Assembly: GCA_034430175.1 (NCBI GenBank)
Contig: DAOUFI010000015.1
Location: forward strand, 1 to 64,000
DNA: 64,000 bases
Source: UBA6107 sp034430175
Lineage (GTDB): Bacteria; Chloroflexota; Anaerolineae; Anaerolineales; Anaerolineaceae
Direction of reading: 5' to 3'
The stretch's first letter is position 1, and every line of letters begins with the position of its first letter. The notes under the pieces are model-generated. The model was given only the letters and a program-made list of their open reading frames with translations, ran no database searches and was not told the origin of the DNA. A program made the translations under genes and the position numbers. Of this stretch, positions 24,548 to 33,811 are shown one piece after another.

Positions 24548-24967
24548 GATTCTCTCCAAGAAACATTACATATAATGTACTTATGTCTAATAGTGGACGA
24601 GTGTTTATTGTTCGCTAATATTCTACACTAATTATCTATACCCAGGTCAATAATTATTGAATTTCCAGTGGAGAATTGTAGAGTCTCGGTACTTAATAGC
24701 CTGGTTCACAAATGATTTGTAATTCGCCTGATATTTGAAATCGGTAAATATGCGATCCTGAATACTAGTGAATGCAAAATAACGGCATTGAGTTTGTTCA
24801 GAGGCCAAATTTTTCTAAGATAATAACTGGCTGAAAAAAAGAAAGAATATTTTTTAGAGGTGTCAATCTAAAATTTCATAGCACCCAATAAAGCGCTATA
24901 ATTACCTCCCTGAAACAAGAAATACCATCAGATTTCCTGTTCCAAATTAACCTCATCAAGGAAAACG
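24548..24967. other. AT-rich divergent spacer between two sulfotransferase genes
   Basis: 420 bases without a gene. It must hold promoters for both directions: TATAAT at 24897-24902 (plus strand) and a TTATAT-like element near 24569 (minus strand). A 14-bp perfect palindrome TCAATAATTATTGA lies at 24647-24660 and could be an operator. The base composition is clearly lower in GC than the surrounding operons. Confidence 0.45.
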
Positions 24968-25846
24968 ATGCAAGACAAGCTCACAAAGTCAAAGTACACC
25001 AGGAAGATGATTAACCTGGTTCAAATTTCTAGGAAGAAAATCGATAAGCAATTTCGATTGTTGACCTGGAAAATGCGCAGCAAACCAGGCTTTATGATCC
25101 TGGGCGCAATGAAATCTGGCACAACCAGCCTGTACTACTATCTTACACAACATCCCCAAATAGTCCCCGCCATGACCAAGGAAGTCCATTTTTTCGATGG
25201 TGGTCGTGAAGGTGGCTCTGATGATTACCAAAAAGGAATTTCCTACTATCTCTCGTACTTCCCATATGTTTCAGAACTTAACGGTGGTAAACAAACCTTT
25301 GAAGCCACACCCAGCTATATCTTTCATCCCTTGGTTCCCGAGAGAGTTCATGAAACTTTACCCAATGTAAAGATGGTCGTGTTGCTGCGCAACCCAACAC
25401 AAAGAGCAATTTCGCATTACTTCCACAAGAAGCGCACCGGGGTGGAAACATTGCCCATGATGGAAGCCTTTCAAAAGGAAGAAGCCAGGCTTAAACCAAT
25501 TTTCAGTTCAAAGGACTATTTCAATAAAGACCTGCGCGATTTTTCCTATAAGATGCGCGGTCATTACGCGGAGCAATTGGAAAGATACTTCAAGTTATTT
25601 CCCCGTGAGCAATTCCTGATCCTCTCCAGTGAAGATTTTTTTACCAATACCCAAGACTGCCTGAATCGGATCTTCAAATTCATTAACCTTGAGGGGAATG
25701 TAAAGATCGAAGATCTCTCCCCCAAATTTGTGGCGAAAAACAAAGAGACCGTAAGCCAGGAAGTTGTCGATTACTTGAACGACTATTTCCGCCCAAAGAA
25801 CCAGGCGCTATATCAACTGCTTGGAACCGATTTTGGTTGGAAGTGA
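24968..25846 (+). CDS. Sulfotransferase (family 1 / heparan N-type)
   Basis: 292 aa. FMILGAMKSGTTSLYYYL is the 5'-phosphosulfate loop (Lys, Ser, Thr); HPQI......KEVHFFD follows as in N-deacetylase/sulfotransferase-type enzymes; VVLLRNPTQRAISHYFH is the 3'-phosphate block (Arg, Ser). C-terminal FGW ending is usual for the family. It would use PAPS to sulfate a glycan. This is the only plus-strand gene between 5.3 and 41 kb, breaking the minus-strand operon, which suggests later insertion. GGAAAACG precedes the ATG. Confidence 0.87.
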   Translation: MQDKLTKSKYTRKMINLVQISRKKIDKQFRLLTWKMRSKPGFMILGAMKSGTTSLYYYLTQHPQIVPAMTKEVHFFDGGREGGSDDYQKGISYYLSYFPYVSELNGGKQTFEATPSYIFHPLVPERVHETLPNVKMVVLLRNPTQRAISHYFHKKRTGVETLPMMEAFQKEEARLKPIFSSKDYFNKDLRDFSYKMRGHYAEQLERYFKLFPREQFLILSSEDFFTNTQDCLNRIFKFINLEGNVKIEDLSPKFVAKNKETVSQEVVDYLNDYFRPKNQALYQLLGTDFGWK

Positions 25847-25918
25847 ACCTAGTAAAAGTCTAACCCCCCTGCAAGTTATTCCCAATGATTTTCCTTTACC
25901 ACACGCGAAAATAGCGAA

Positions 25919-26917
25919 TTACTTTTCCGTTTTCGCAGAAATAAGCTCCTTGAGTTTTCGCTGAACTCTGAACCAGAAACTCCTTACTGATTTATATCGG
26001 GTGGCGGGCATTTCTATCCAGCGCCGGTGTTCATTTGCACGGACGATCTGTTGACTGCGGAACGCCCAGAGCGAATCCAGATCGGCCCTGGCCACAGCAT
26101 CCATATACGCGGCATCTTTGGTCCATGGCGTTTCTTCGCAGAATCTCTTTTCCCACTCAAGCGACTCTTTGTTCGATTGTTGACGTAGAAGCGGAGTGAC
26201 CCTTTCCGACCCTTTGACGCCCAAGTAAGTATAGATCTCTTTCATTTTGGCTTCGTAATTCGTTACCAAATCATCGAACCAGATATGCAAAGATCGAAAA
26301 TCGTTAGATTCCAGGAAATTCTTCCAGGCAAAATCATCTGCCAGGAGCATATCAAAACATGCCTCAATATGTTCACGATCGTACAAAGCAGGCAATACAT
26401 ATTTCTTATAATCCTGGTCCTGGTCGGTGGTTTCATTCCAAATACCCGTTTGCAAGGCTTTGGAATAAGAGATCGCTTGCCTGATCTTTTGTTTTCGCTG
26501 CAAGAAAATGAATTTCGCGTTCGGGAAAAAGAGCTCTGTCACTTCGCCATCGGTAAATGGCAATTCCAAAAACATCAGGGCATTCCTGGCCATTCTTTGA
26601 AAATTCTGGAACTGGCTACGGTGGAATTTTGTTCCCATCACGCGATTTCTGGTTTGAAATTCGATACCTTCGCGGATGCAGGCAACCGGATCATCAATGC
26701 TGGCGGTAAGATTGAAGCGTTTTCGATAATTCGCGTTGAGATTAAATGCCTCGATCGGAAAACCATATTCGATCTTCTGCAAATGCGCGCTTAAGAGGGT
26801 GCTCCCGCTTCGAGGTGTCTCCAGGATCAGGTAGCTGGATTCAGGAATTGGGAATTGCGGATAATGCTGTAATAATTTTTCCCTTGCCTTTACAACCTTA
26901 TGTTTATCCATTTTCAT
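25919..26917 (-). CDS. Stf0-type sulfotransferase
   Basis: About 332 aa; ATG 26917 (or 26911) with AGGA upstream is preferred over a frame beginning inside the preceding gene. SYLILETPRSGSTLLSAHL is the Stf0 PAPS loop (trehalose 2-sulfotransferase family uses PRSGST), followed by GTKFHRSQF, FIFLQRKQKIRQAISYSKA (3'-phosphate block) and an EWEKRF...W...W tail typical of Stf0. The substrate is probably a sugar of the exported glycan rather than trehalose. Follows the GT4 gene with a 19-bp gap, so it is in the same operon. Confidence 0.85.
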   Translation of the reverse strand: MKMDKHKVVKAREKLLQHYPQFPIPESSYLILETPRSGSTLLSAHLQKIEYGFPIEAFNLNANYRKRFNLTASIDDPVACIREGIEFQTRNRVMGTKFHRSQFQNFQRMARNALMFLELPFTDGEVTELFFPNAKFIFLQRKQKIRQAISYSKALQTGIWNETTDQDQDYKKYVLPALYDREHIEACFDMLLADDFAWKNFLESNDFRSLHIWFDDLVTNYEAKMKEIYTYLGVKGSERVTPLLRQQSNKESLEWEKRFCEETPWTKDAAYMDAVARADLDSLWAFRSQQIVRANEHRRWIEMPATRYKSVRSFWFRVQRKLKELISAKTEK

Positions 26918-26936
26918 GATCCTGGTTGGCAATAAT

Positions 26937-28070
26937 TTAATTCGCTTCTTTCTTTTCAAATTTTTGCGAAAGAAACGCGAGGATATGTTTACCAGCGGCT
27001 GGCCAATTTAACTCTTTCTCGTATCTGGCTCGTGCTGAACGTCGTAGAGTGACATATTCATCAGGATGTTCCATGTAGTATTTGATTACCTTAACGTATT
27101 CTTCCGCCGGGCTCAAAGCCGGGAGGACAATCCCTGAAATCTTATCTTTGACCGTACTGCCAATGCCGCCGACGTTATCAGACAGAGATGGAATTCCAAA
27201 GGCAGCAGCTTCAGTGGTAACGATTGGCGCCGCGTCATATCTGGCTGGATGGATCAGGAAATGCGGCCAATAATATTGGCTGGCGTACTCCTTGAGTTGA
27301 GTTTCGTCTGATTTCTTGAACTTGCCAATATAGATCACCTGATCAGTACTCTCGCCGGTCATTCCGACAATGTGTAACTTTGTTGGTATTTGCTGTTCGT
27401 TGAGTAATCTGACTACTTCGATCGCGATATCAATTCCCTTGCGTTTGTACTCGCGTCCAACAAGCAACAATCGCAGCTCTGAAAAATCCGGCTTGGAAAA
27501 ATCAACCTTTTGAGGAACTACCCTTTCGGGCAATGAGCAGGAGTTGTAAACAATTTCGATCTTTTCGCGCGGGAAGCCATATTCCTTCACCAGAACGTCA
27601 GCCGTGGTGTCGCTTCGTGTAATGATGTAGCTTGCTTTGGCGACAACCTTCTTTTCCCATTGGATCATGCGCCAGGCTTCAAATTTTGAAAACGTGGGCC
27701 ACTGACGGTTCATGTCGACAACAGCATCATCGAGCATGTAAACAATCGGCCGGTCGGTTTTGAGCAAGACCAGAGAAGAAAGATTCTTCGAAAACACAAT
27801 ATCGGGTTGATAGGTTTTAATTTTATCAGTCAAAGCGCGAGAACCGCGGCGAAGCATGGCTGCGGTATATTTCGCGGGTCTCTTCTTACTCAATAAACGG
27901 TGGATTTTTCGATAAACTTTTTCAAAAGCGGAAGGTGTATCGTCGAAGGGTCCAACGAAATCGATCTCCGCGCCTTGTCCCTTTAGTGCGTGATACAAGC
28001 AGTAATCCGTTCCACTTCCCTCATCGTGGTTGAGAGGGCTGTATCTTCCCGCGGCGTAAAGAATTTTCAT
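26937..28070 (-). CDS. Family 4 glycosyltransferase
   Basis: About 377 aa; ATG 28070 has AAAGGTGA five nt upstream, better than the overlapping GTG/ATG codons before it. GT-B fold: N-terminal LYAAGRYSPLNHDEGSGTDY, linker IVYNSCSLP, then RLLLVGREYKRKGIDIAI (donor phosphate/uridine block), IHPARYDAAPIVTTEAAAFGIPSL with the conserved E-x7-E-like motif. Cytosolic, retaining. Operon neighbours are a GT2 (upstream) and Stf0 (downstream). Confidence 0.87.
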   Translation of the reverse strand: MKILYAAGRYSPLNHDEGSGTDYCLYHALKGQGAEIDFVGPFDDTPSAFEKVYRKIHRLLSKKRPAKYTAAMLRRGSRALTDKIKTYQPDIVFSKNLSSLVLLKTDRPIVYMLDDAVVDMNRQWPTFSKFEAWRMIQWEKKVVAKASYIITRSDTTADVLVKEYGFPREKIEIVYNSCSLPERVVPQKVDFSKPDFSELRLLLVGREYKRKGIDIAIEVVRLLNEQQIPTKLHIVGMTGESTDQVIYIGKFKKSDETQLKEYASQYYWPHFLIHPARYDAAPIVTTEAAAFGIPSLSDNVGGIGSTVKDKISGIVLPALSPAEEYVKVIKYYMEHPDEYVTLRRSARARYEKELNWPAAGKHILAFLSQKFEKKEAN

Positions 28071-28075
28071 GACCA

Positions 28076-29026
28076 TCACCTTTCGTAGTACAGTTTGAAA
28101 ATTGCGTTGTAAACACGCATCAACGGTCCGCGGATGATAGGCAAGTTGAGTAATCTTCTCCCAAAGGAATTCTTTTTCCTATCCTGCCCAGTGGAATCTG
28201 CCTGCGGTAATTGTACCGAATTGCTCAGATTCATCGAGTAAGGTCGATCGGTCATCAGGCGCAGGTAACCTCGTTGATCCATGGCCTCGTCCAGACGTAA
28301 TACCTGTCCCAGCGGTTTGGTAAGGTCGATCGGAAGAAATTCCAGCAACACCGATTTCCAGCTCAGGAACTGCCAGTGGGATGCTCCCGCGTATGTGGTA
28401 ATACCCTTGTAGGTCACCCTGACGTCTTCCATGGCCAGGTCTTTCTGAATATCCTCCTCCGGCCGTTCCACGCTGAGCAGAAACTCACGGTTCCACTGCG
28501 GATCGACAAAAAAGCCGCGTTCTAGTTTCGCTCCGGCAGTTGTCTCCGCCCATTTGACCACGCTCTGATACAGCTCCGGTTTGGTGTGGAAAGGACGAGA
28601 GGTGACCATTCCCACTTTGGGATAGGTTTCCAGCACCTTGACGCTCTCTTTGAGCCAGTTTTTTGAGTAAACCACATCATTATCAGCATAGGCAATGATC
28701 TCACCGGGCGCAGCCTGCAGCATCACATTCCAGGCACCTCCCTTGCCCAAATTCTTATCAGCGAGAATAAGGAACTGGATATTCCCCTTCTCAAATTCTT
28801 TGGTGAGAAATTCTCTGGCTTCGTGGCAACTGCCATTGTCGAACACCAGCAGATCAAACGGCATCCCCGCGTTCTCGCGCAAGCTGGTCAAACTAACCCG
28901 CAGCACATTGAGCATGTCGGAGTAAAAACCTTCAAGAAAGGGGATGTGGTTTAAGACAGCTACAGTCACCCGTTCAGGTTTTGCGACTGAGTTGAGAATT
29001 TTTGCTGGGTTCTGACCTTTTCTCAT
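28076..29026 (-). CDS. Family 2 glycosyltransferase
   Basis: 316 aa. VTVAVLNHIPFLEGFY, FDNGSCHEAREF, NLGKGGAWNVMLQAAPGEIIAYADNDVVY with DND as the metal motif, and WLKESVKVLETYPKVGMVT, the usual order for GT2. Starts with an ATGA overlap on the stop of the upstream GT-A-like gene and ends within the start region of the GT4, so the three are coupled. Confidence 0.85.
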   Translation of the reverse strand: MRKGQNPAKILNSVAKPERVTVAVLNHIPFLEGFYSDMLNVLRVSLTSLRENAGMPFDLLVFDNGSCHEAREFLTKEFEKGNIQFLILADKNLGKGGAWNVMLQAAPGEIIAYADNDVVYSKNWLKESVKVLETYPKVGMVTSRPFHTKPELYQSVVKWAETTAGAKLERGFFVDPQWNREFLLSVERPEEDIQKDLAMEDVRVTYKGITTYAGASHWQFLSWKSVLLEFLPIDLTKPLGQVLRLDEAMDQRGYLRLMTDRPYSMNLSNSVQLPQADSTGQDRKKNSFGRRLLNLPIIRGPLMRVYNAIFKLYYER

Positions 29027-29961
29027 GCTCTTTTTAACCTTCCGGATTCTTCCATCTTTTTACGCTTCTTGGCGTCCTTACGCACACGTTTCATATTAAA
29101 CAACGCATAAAAAGCTTTAGCAAGCCAGGTACATTTAAGAGTGACTGCTGGAAATATGGAAATCTCCCTACCGAGCTTCCACCAGGTCAATTTTGACCGC
29201 ACCACCTTGCCGTCAACCATCTGGAAGTCAGTGTCGTAAAGCGTATACATGGCGTAATGCCCGCCGGCTAGATCAACATTCTCAAATGATTCTGGCTGGT
29301 GACGATGTTTTTTACCGTCAGCAAAATGTGCGAAATCATGGTTCTGGTGAATGACCGTGATGGCATTCGAGGTGTCTATGACAGGCAAATGTTCCACCCG
29401 GCCGTGGAAGATCATCCAGTTATCCCAGCCCGCGCGACCTACCGCGAACGGTGGAATATCGGTATAGATGGTACGGGGAAAGACAAAATAATCGCTACCC
29501 ATCGCCCGATGCAGTTTTGCTCGTTTGGTTGTCTTCTCAATAAATCCAACTCCCCACCCGGGTTGGATTTGCAAAGGTTCGTTAATATCCGCGTCCCAGC
29601 GGCGACCGATCAACAAAAACTTGTCTTTCGTTTTACTGACCAGATCAATCGTTTCAAGCAGATCAGGAAAGAGCAAAATATCCGCGTTTACGTAACAAAG
29701 ATACTCTGCCTGGCTTTTCTCCCTTACCAGACCAAATATCGAATCAATCCGTGGTGTGCCTGAATCATTGCGGGCAACTTCGGGGATGTACCCCACGCTT
29801 AATTCTTTCGTTGCCTGCTCCACCCCTTCTTCATCTCCCACCAGCCAGATCTCAACATCGCTACCAAGCGCTTTCCAAGATCGGATGGCGTTATTTTGAA
29901 TGATTTTAATATGGTCATCTACGAACGGCTTCGGAGCCGTGAATATTGCTACACGTGCCAA
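29023..29961 (-). CDS. GT-A-like glycosyltransferase, family unassigned
   Basis: 312 aa, TTG start after GAGAGGT. N-terminal VAIFTAPKPFVDDHIKIIQNNAIRSWKAL followed by EIWLVGDEEG and the metal-motif candidate YVNADILLFPDL (N-A-D) points to a GT-A fold, as in plant-type GT2/GT77-like or FkbM-neighbour proteins. AGWDNWMIFHG and VIHQNHDFAHF are conserved-looking blocks that could bind acceptor. A basic C-terminal tail (KKRKKMEESGRLKR) may touch the membrane. Coupled to the next GT2 by a 4-bp overlap. Confidence 0.65.
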   Translation of the reverse strand: MARVAIFTAPKPFVDDHIKIIQNNAIRSWKALGSDVEIWLVGDEEGVEQATKELSVGYIPEVARNDSGTPRIDSIFGLVREKSQAEYLCYVNADILLFPDLLETIDLVSKTKDKFLLIGRRWDADINEPLQIQPGWGVGFIEKTTKRAKLHRAMGSDYFVFPRTIYTDIPPFAVGRAGWDNWMIFHGRVEHLPVIDTSNAITVIHQNHDFAHFADGKKHRHQPESFENVDLAGGHYAMYTLYDTDFQMVDGKVVRSKLTWWKLGREISIFPAVTLKCTWLAKAFYALFNMKRVRKDAKKRKKMEESGRLKRA

Positions 29962-29971
29962 GGTAACCTCT

Positions 29972-30826
29972 CTATTTCAATGGTTTTTGGAAAACACACT
30001 GGTAACCCATCACATTCGGATTGGGATCGACCGTCGCATTGGCGATATATCCGCTGCCGATTGAATGTTTTAGTATGTTTGAAATCTTCTGGATAATAAC
30101 CAACTGAACCTTCGCCCATAATCGCGCGACTCCATGCAGTTTGGGTAATCCAAACTGCCAGGCATTGCCAATTCCCTCGTCGAGCAAACCAAGAGGATTG
30201 TAATAGCCTTCCAGAACCTCCACCTGCAAGCCCAGATCAGTAGCCAGTTGGATCAGCGTGTAACGGGTATAGCGGTGGTAATCCACCGGTTCCTGGTGCA
30301 ATTTAAGCATGAATGGCACAGTGATCAGAATCCTGCCGCCGGGCTTGACCAGCGACGCTACGCGGGTCACCAGAGCGCGATAATCATAGACGTGTTCAAT
30401 CACATTTGCCAGCAGCACCAGATCAAATGTTCCCTCTTTGAACGGGCATTCTTCAATCAAATCAACCGCGAGATCTATTTCTGGATAAGGATAGATATCT
30501 AGTCCAAGATAATTATGATTGACAAAGATGGTCTTAAAATCGCCTCGTCCGGCGCCAACATCTAATATATCCGCGCCTTCCGGGAGGACCCTGGCAGTTT
30601 TCTCGATGAACGCCCAGTTGAATCGGCGCCATAGAGTACCCTTCTCAGGACCCCGTTCGATAAATTCAGTCGGATTCAAGTCATCGGGCGCCTGGGTAAA
30701 AACCGGCTTTCCCAGCAGCAATTTAACAGAAAATCCGCACTTTTTGCATTTCCAGGTATCCTTGCTGGAACGGTCAAATTCTGATCTGCATTTGGGGCAG
30801 ACGATCTTCTCAGAGTTGTCTTTCAT
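29972..30826 (-). CDS. SAM-dependent methyltransferase with N-terminal zinc ribbon
   Basis: About 284 aa from ATG 30826 (GGTGAG upstream); longer frames run into the upstream gene. A zinc ribbon, CPKCRSEF...WKCKKCGF, occupies about residues 9-33. Class I methyltransferase core: ADILDVGAGRGDFK (motif I), LDIYPYPEIDLAVDL, FDLVLLANVIEHVYD, and LVKPGGRILITVPF. A small-sugar or glycan methyltransferase is likely; the ribbon may hold a partner. It follows the SpsF-like gene with an overlapping start region. Confidence 0.82.
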   Translation of the reverse strand: MKDNSEKIVCPKCRSEFDRSSKDTWKCKKCGFSVKLLLGKPVFTQAPDDLNPTEFIERGPEKGTLWRRFNWAFIEKTARVLPEGADILDVGAGRGDFKTIFVNHNYLGLDIYPYPEIDLAVDLIEECPFKEGTFDLVLLANVIEHVYDYRALVTRVASLVKPGGRILITVPFMLKLHQEPVDYHRYTRYTLIQLATDLGLQVEVLEGYYNPLGLLDEGIGNAWQFGLPKLHGVARLWAKVQLVIIQKISNILKHSIGSGYIANATVDPNPNVMGYQCVFQKPLK

Positions 30827-30836
30827 CGGCTCACCA

Positions 30837-31589
30837 TCATTTCTTTTCATAATCCAGGTAGCTTTTATGATGTACCTGACCATTGATCTCAGCCAATTGC
30901 GGCTCGCGCCGGAACAAATCTAGTACATCCAGCCATGAAAAATCATTACGTCCATTGAACCGGGCGTAGACCTGTTCCAGTAACTGCAGATCCTCGGGAG
31001 TATCCAACGTCCAGCGCAGCTTGCCTAGATCTTCGCTGTAATTCAATTGTACGACCTTAAACCGCCCGGGGACGCTGTACAGGTACGGCAGTACATGTTC
31101 GCGCTCGTGTTTCTCAGTAGCTTCCTTCCAGGCTCGTTCCAATGCCGGAAATGTGCAGGCTTCCACATCTAACCCAATTGGATAGGTACGCGTCATGGGT
31201 GGAGGCAGGCGATTACAGGCGAAATCAACTTTCTGATCGATCAAAGCTCTGACCACATCATCGATGAGATTCGGATCGATCAGCGGGCAGTCACCGGTAA
31301 GACGGACGATGATATCAGCCTGATAGATCACGGCAGCCTGGTAAAAACGATCCAACACGTCTTGCAAACTGCCTCTGAATACGGGAATCATCAACTTTTG
31401 GCATAGTTCAACGATAGGCTCATCCGATAGATCAGTGGTGGTGGCTACTACCACCTCATCAACCAAACTGGCATTTTTTACCCGTTCGACCATGCGATCG
31501 AGTATGGTACGTCCCTCTGCCACCTTTAGCACTTTGCCTGGTAAGCGAGTGGAACTCATGCGCGCCTGGATGATCGCTACAGTCTTCAT
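30837..31589 (-). CDS. spsF: SpsF/PseF-type cytidylyltransferase
   Basis: 250 aa. AIIQARMSSTRLPGKVL is the diagnostic N-terminal nucleotide-binding block of the SpsF family, followed by VVVATTTDLSDEPI, RLTGDCPLIDP (metal-binding region), DVEACTFPALE and LRWTLDTPEDL. Spore-coat SpsF and PseF-like enzymes attach CMP (or similar) to nonulosonates. Third cytidylyltransferase of the locus. Its partner NeuB (32710) is one gene away. Start shares one base with the previous stop; AAAGGTGA lies upstream. Confidence 0.83.
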   Translation of the reverse strand: MKTVAIIQARMSSTRLPGKVLKVAEGRTILDRMVERVKNASLVDEVVVATTTDLSDEPIVELCQKLMIPVFRGSLQDVLDRFYQAAVIYQADIIVRLTGDCPLIDPNLIDDVVRALIDQKVDFACNRLPPPMTRTYPIGLDVEACTFPALERAWKEATEKHEREHVLPYLYSVPGRFKVVQLNYSEDLGKLRWTLDTPEDLQLLEQVYARFNGRNDFSWLDVLDLFRREPQLAEINGQVHHKSYLDYEKK

Positions 31590-32692
31590 TAGGAAATCAC
31601 CTTTCCAAGCTCATGAGTCTCCTCATATGCCGTAAGTAATATCGCAAAATTCTTCTTCCAATCAGCGCGGACTTCTGCCAGGCTGCGGGCAGCAGCGGAC
31701 ATTTCGTAATTTCGTTTCTCTGTGGCGGCTTGCAACATTTTTTCTTCGAGTTCCTCAACGCTGCCGTCAGCAAAGTACCAACCCTGCACACTGCTCTCGA
31801 TCCACTCGCGGTTAGAGGGGATGTCGGAAAGGATCGCCGGTAGGCCGCACGCCAGTGCCTCCATCAGAGAAACTGACGAACCATCAGTGTGAGACGCGCT
31901 GATGTAAAAATCCGCGCTGTGATAAATATCCGGAAGATCGTTCAAACCAGCAAAACCCCCAAAAAACACTCGGTTCTCCACTTTGGCATCCCGCAAAATC
32001 TTGTAAACAACCATTTCCCTCGACCCCTTACCGTAGAGCAACAACCGCAGATCGGGATTTTTCTTCACGGCGGAAGCAAATGCTTTCGCGATAATCTCCA
32101 CTCCATATAGCTTCTCCATGGTGCGATTGCTCAGGAAGACGGTTTTATCCTGCCAGCCGAGTTTACGACGCAATTCACCATACTCGGCTGGTTTGAAATG
32201 ATCTAGGTCGACTCCCCAGGGGAAGACACTCACCGGGCCGTTATAACCGAAATTCTTGGCCGCATCCACCACCGTGCGACAATCAGCCGCCAGCAGAGTG
32301 GTACGGCGCAGCGTGTACGCGGTGATACAACGCAAGATCGGGCTACGGTTGGCATCCAATAAAAGATCAGATCCCCACGACATGCTCAGCAGCGGTCTGC
32401 AGCCGGCATAAGCGGCAATAAACGCGGTGGATTGGATCGGGCCAGCGTGAATGACATCTGGCTGATAGTTTTTCGCGACTTCCCGAAAGGCCTTCGCCAA
32501 CGCTGGTGTGGAAAGCCATGAGAAATATTGCAGTCGATGTGGCCACTCAAGTTCCTTGATTCCCTTCGGCCATTCCCTGCCTCTATTCCCATCCAGGCAA
32601 AGCACAGCAACACTGTGACCTGAAGTCGACAACGCTTTGGTGAAACGCAAGTCGTGCGGGGATTGACCGCGGGTGAAATAGAGAATCTTCAT
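31589..32692 (-). CDS. Family 4 glycosyltransferase
   Basis: About 367 aa from ATG 32692 (MKILYFTRG); an upstream extension into the NeuB gene is not credible. GT-B fold with GQSPHDLRFTKALSTSGHSV, DVIHAGPIQSTAFIAA, SVFPWGVDLDHFKP, VFLSNRTMEKLYGVEII, LLLYGKGS and SADFYISASHTDGSSVSLMEALACGLPAILSD, where the conserved E-x7 block is visible. No strong ribosome site, so translation is probably coupled to NeuB. Lies between the NeuB and SpsF genes, so it may be the transferase for that nonulosonate. Confidence 0.87.
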   Translation of the reverse strand: MKILYFTRGQSPHDLRFTKALSTSGHSVAVLCLDGNRGREWPKGIKELEWPHRLQYFSWLSTPALAKAFREVAKNYQPDVIHAGPIQSTAFIAAYAGCRPLLSMSWGSDLLLDANRSPILRCITAYTLRRTTLLAADCRTVVDAAKNFGYNGPVSVFPWGVDLDHFKPAEYGELRRKLGWQDKTVFLSNRTMEKLYGVEIIAKAFASAVKKNPDLRLLLYGKGSREMVVYKILRDAKVENRVFFGGFAGLNDLPDIYHSADFYISASHTDGSSVSLMEALACGLPAILSDIPSNREWIESSVQGWYFADGSVEELEEKMLQAATEKRNYEMSAAARSLAEVRADWKKNFAILLTAYEETHELGKVIS

Positions 32693-32709
32693 TGTACGTC
32701 GTCGCGGAA

Positions 32710-33777
32710 TTACTCTCCGAGATCTGTCCAACGGATTTCTTTGCCCGCAGGCATGTCATTGAGAGCTCGCGTGCCGATGACCGAACCGATCAATGGAGGT
32801 TTAATGGCGCCAGGGGTGGCCGGGCGAAGCACGTCAATCATCTCTCGGGTAAAGACTTCTCCCGCTTTGATATCGCGCGCGGCACGCAGGCAACGGCGCT
32901 GTACCACAGAAGTATCTTTTTCGTTTCCGGCAATGGATTTGTCAGCGGAGCCCAGCGCCCGTTCGAGTTCGCGAGTGCGTTCCACCATCTCTCGCCAGGT
33001 GGTCGGCGTCATCGAGAAGGGATGATCCGGACCCACGCGGGTGGTGTCATCGGTGAAATGCTTTTCGATCACGCGGGCGCCGAGTGCAACGGCTCCAAGC
33101 ACCGTGGTATGTCCGTGGGTATGGTCGGATAAGCCAACGACAACCTCCGGGAACATCATCTGGTAAGTATTCAAAACACGCAGATTGATATGATCGTAGT
33201 TCACTGCCTCGGCTGTGTAATTGGTGTTGCACTGGAACAGGACGAGTTGCTTATTGATGGCCAGCACGGTATGAACCGCCTGCTGCACCTCGCCAATATT
33301 GGCAGCGCCGGTTGCCATCAGCACCGGCTTGCCCTTGCGTGCGATGTATTCGAGCATCTCCAACCAGTCCACATCTCCAGAGCCGATCTTGTGGGCAGGG
33401 ACGAATGGGTCGAGGTAATCGACTGCCTCAAAATCATACGGCGATGAAAAGTAATCGATACCTACCTTGTCGCATTCTTCCTTCAAAATTGGAGTCCAAT
33501 CGAAGGGTATCGAAGCATCAGAGTACACCTGGAAGACCGATTTCTTCCACTTGGCCTGGTGCGAAACCTGGCTATTCATGTGAGTAAACCCGTAATCTGA
33601 AACAATCTTGGGCGCGCGGAAGTTCTGGAACTTCGCCGCATCCGCTCCGGCTTCTTTGGCCAGCCGGATCAGCATCTTGGCACGGTCCAGGTCGCCATCG
33701 TGATTGGCGGAAATGTCAGCGATGAAATAAGTGGGATGATTCAGACCGATCGGGTGATTACCAATTTGTAGCTCCAT
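32710..33777 (-). CDS. spsE: Nonulosonate synthase (NeuB/SpsE type) with SAF domain
   Basis: 355 aa. Barrel: FIADISANHDGDLDRAKMLI, DAAKFQNFRAP, DYFSSPYDFEAVDYL, KIGSGDVDW, MATGAANIGEV, VGLSDHTHGH, VIEKHFTDD....GPDHPFSM. SAF domain about residues 290-350 (VQRRCLRAARDIKAGEVFTREMI...GTRALNDMPAGKEI). The variant DISANHDGD and QCNTNYTAE blocks differ from the enzyme at 17247, pointing to another substrate (PseI/SpsE-like). Good ribosome site AAAGGAG. Operon order PseB, RmlD-like, this gene, GT4, SpsF. Confidence 0.88.
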   Translation of the reverse strand: MELQIGNHPIGLNHPTYFIADISANHDGDLDRAKMLIRLAKEAGADAAKFQNFRAPKIVSDYGFTHMNSQVSHQAKWKKSVFQVYSDASIPFDWTPILKEECDKVGIDYFSSPYDFEAVDYLDPFVPAHKIGSGDVDWLEMLEYIARKGKPVLMATGAANIGEVQQAVHTVLAINKQLVLFQCNTNYTAEAVNYDHINLRVLNTYQMMFPEVVVGLSDHTHGHTTVLGAVALGARVIEKHFTDDTTRVGPDHPFSMTPTTWREMVERTRELERALGSADKSIAGNEKDTSVVQRRCLRAARDIKAGEVFTREMIDVLRPATPGAIKPPLIGSVIGTRALNDMPAGKEIRWTDLGE

Positions 33778-33811
33778 TTTGAACTCCTTTCCGTCACAAC
33801 AGATAAACCTT

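Noticed and set aside
23709..24967. Insertion sequence or phage remnant in the AT-rich sulfotransferase region
   Set aside because: No transposase, integrase or terminal inverted repeats are visible; only base composition and the strand change hint at transfer.
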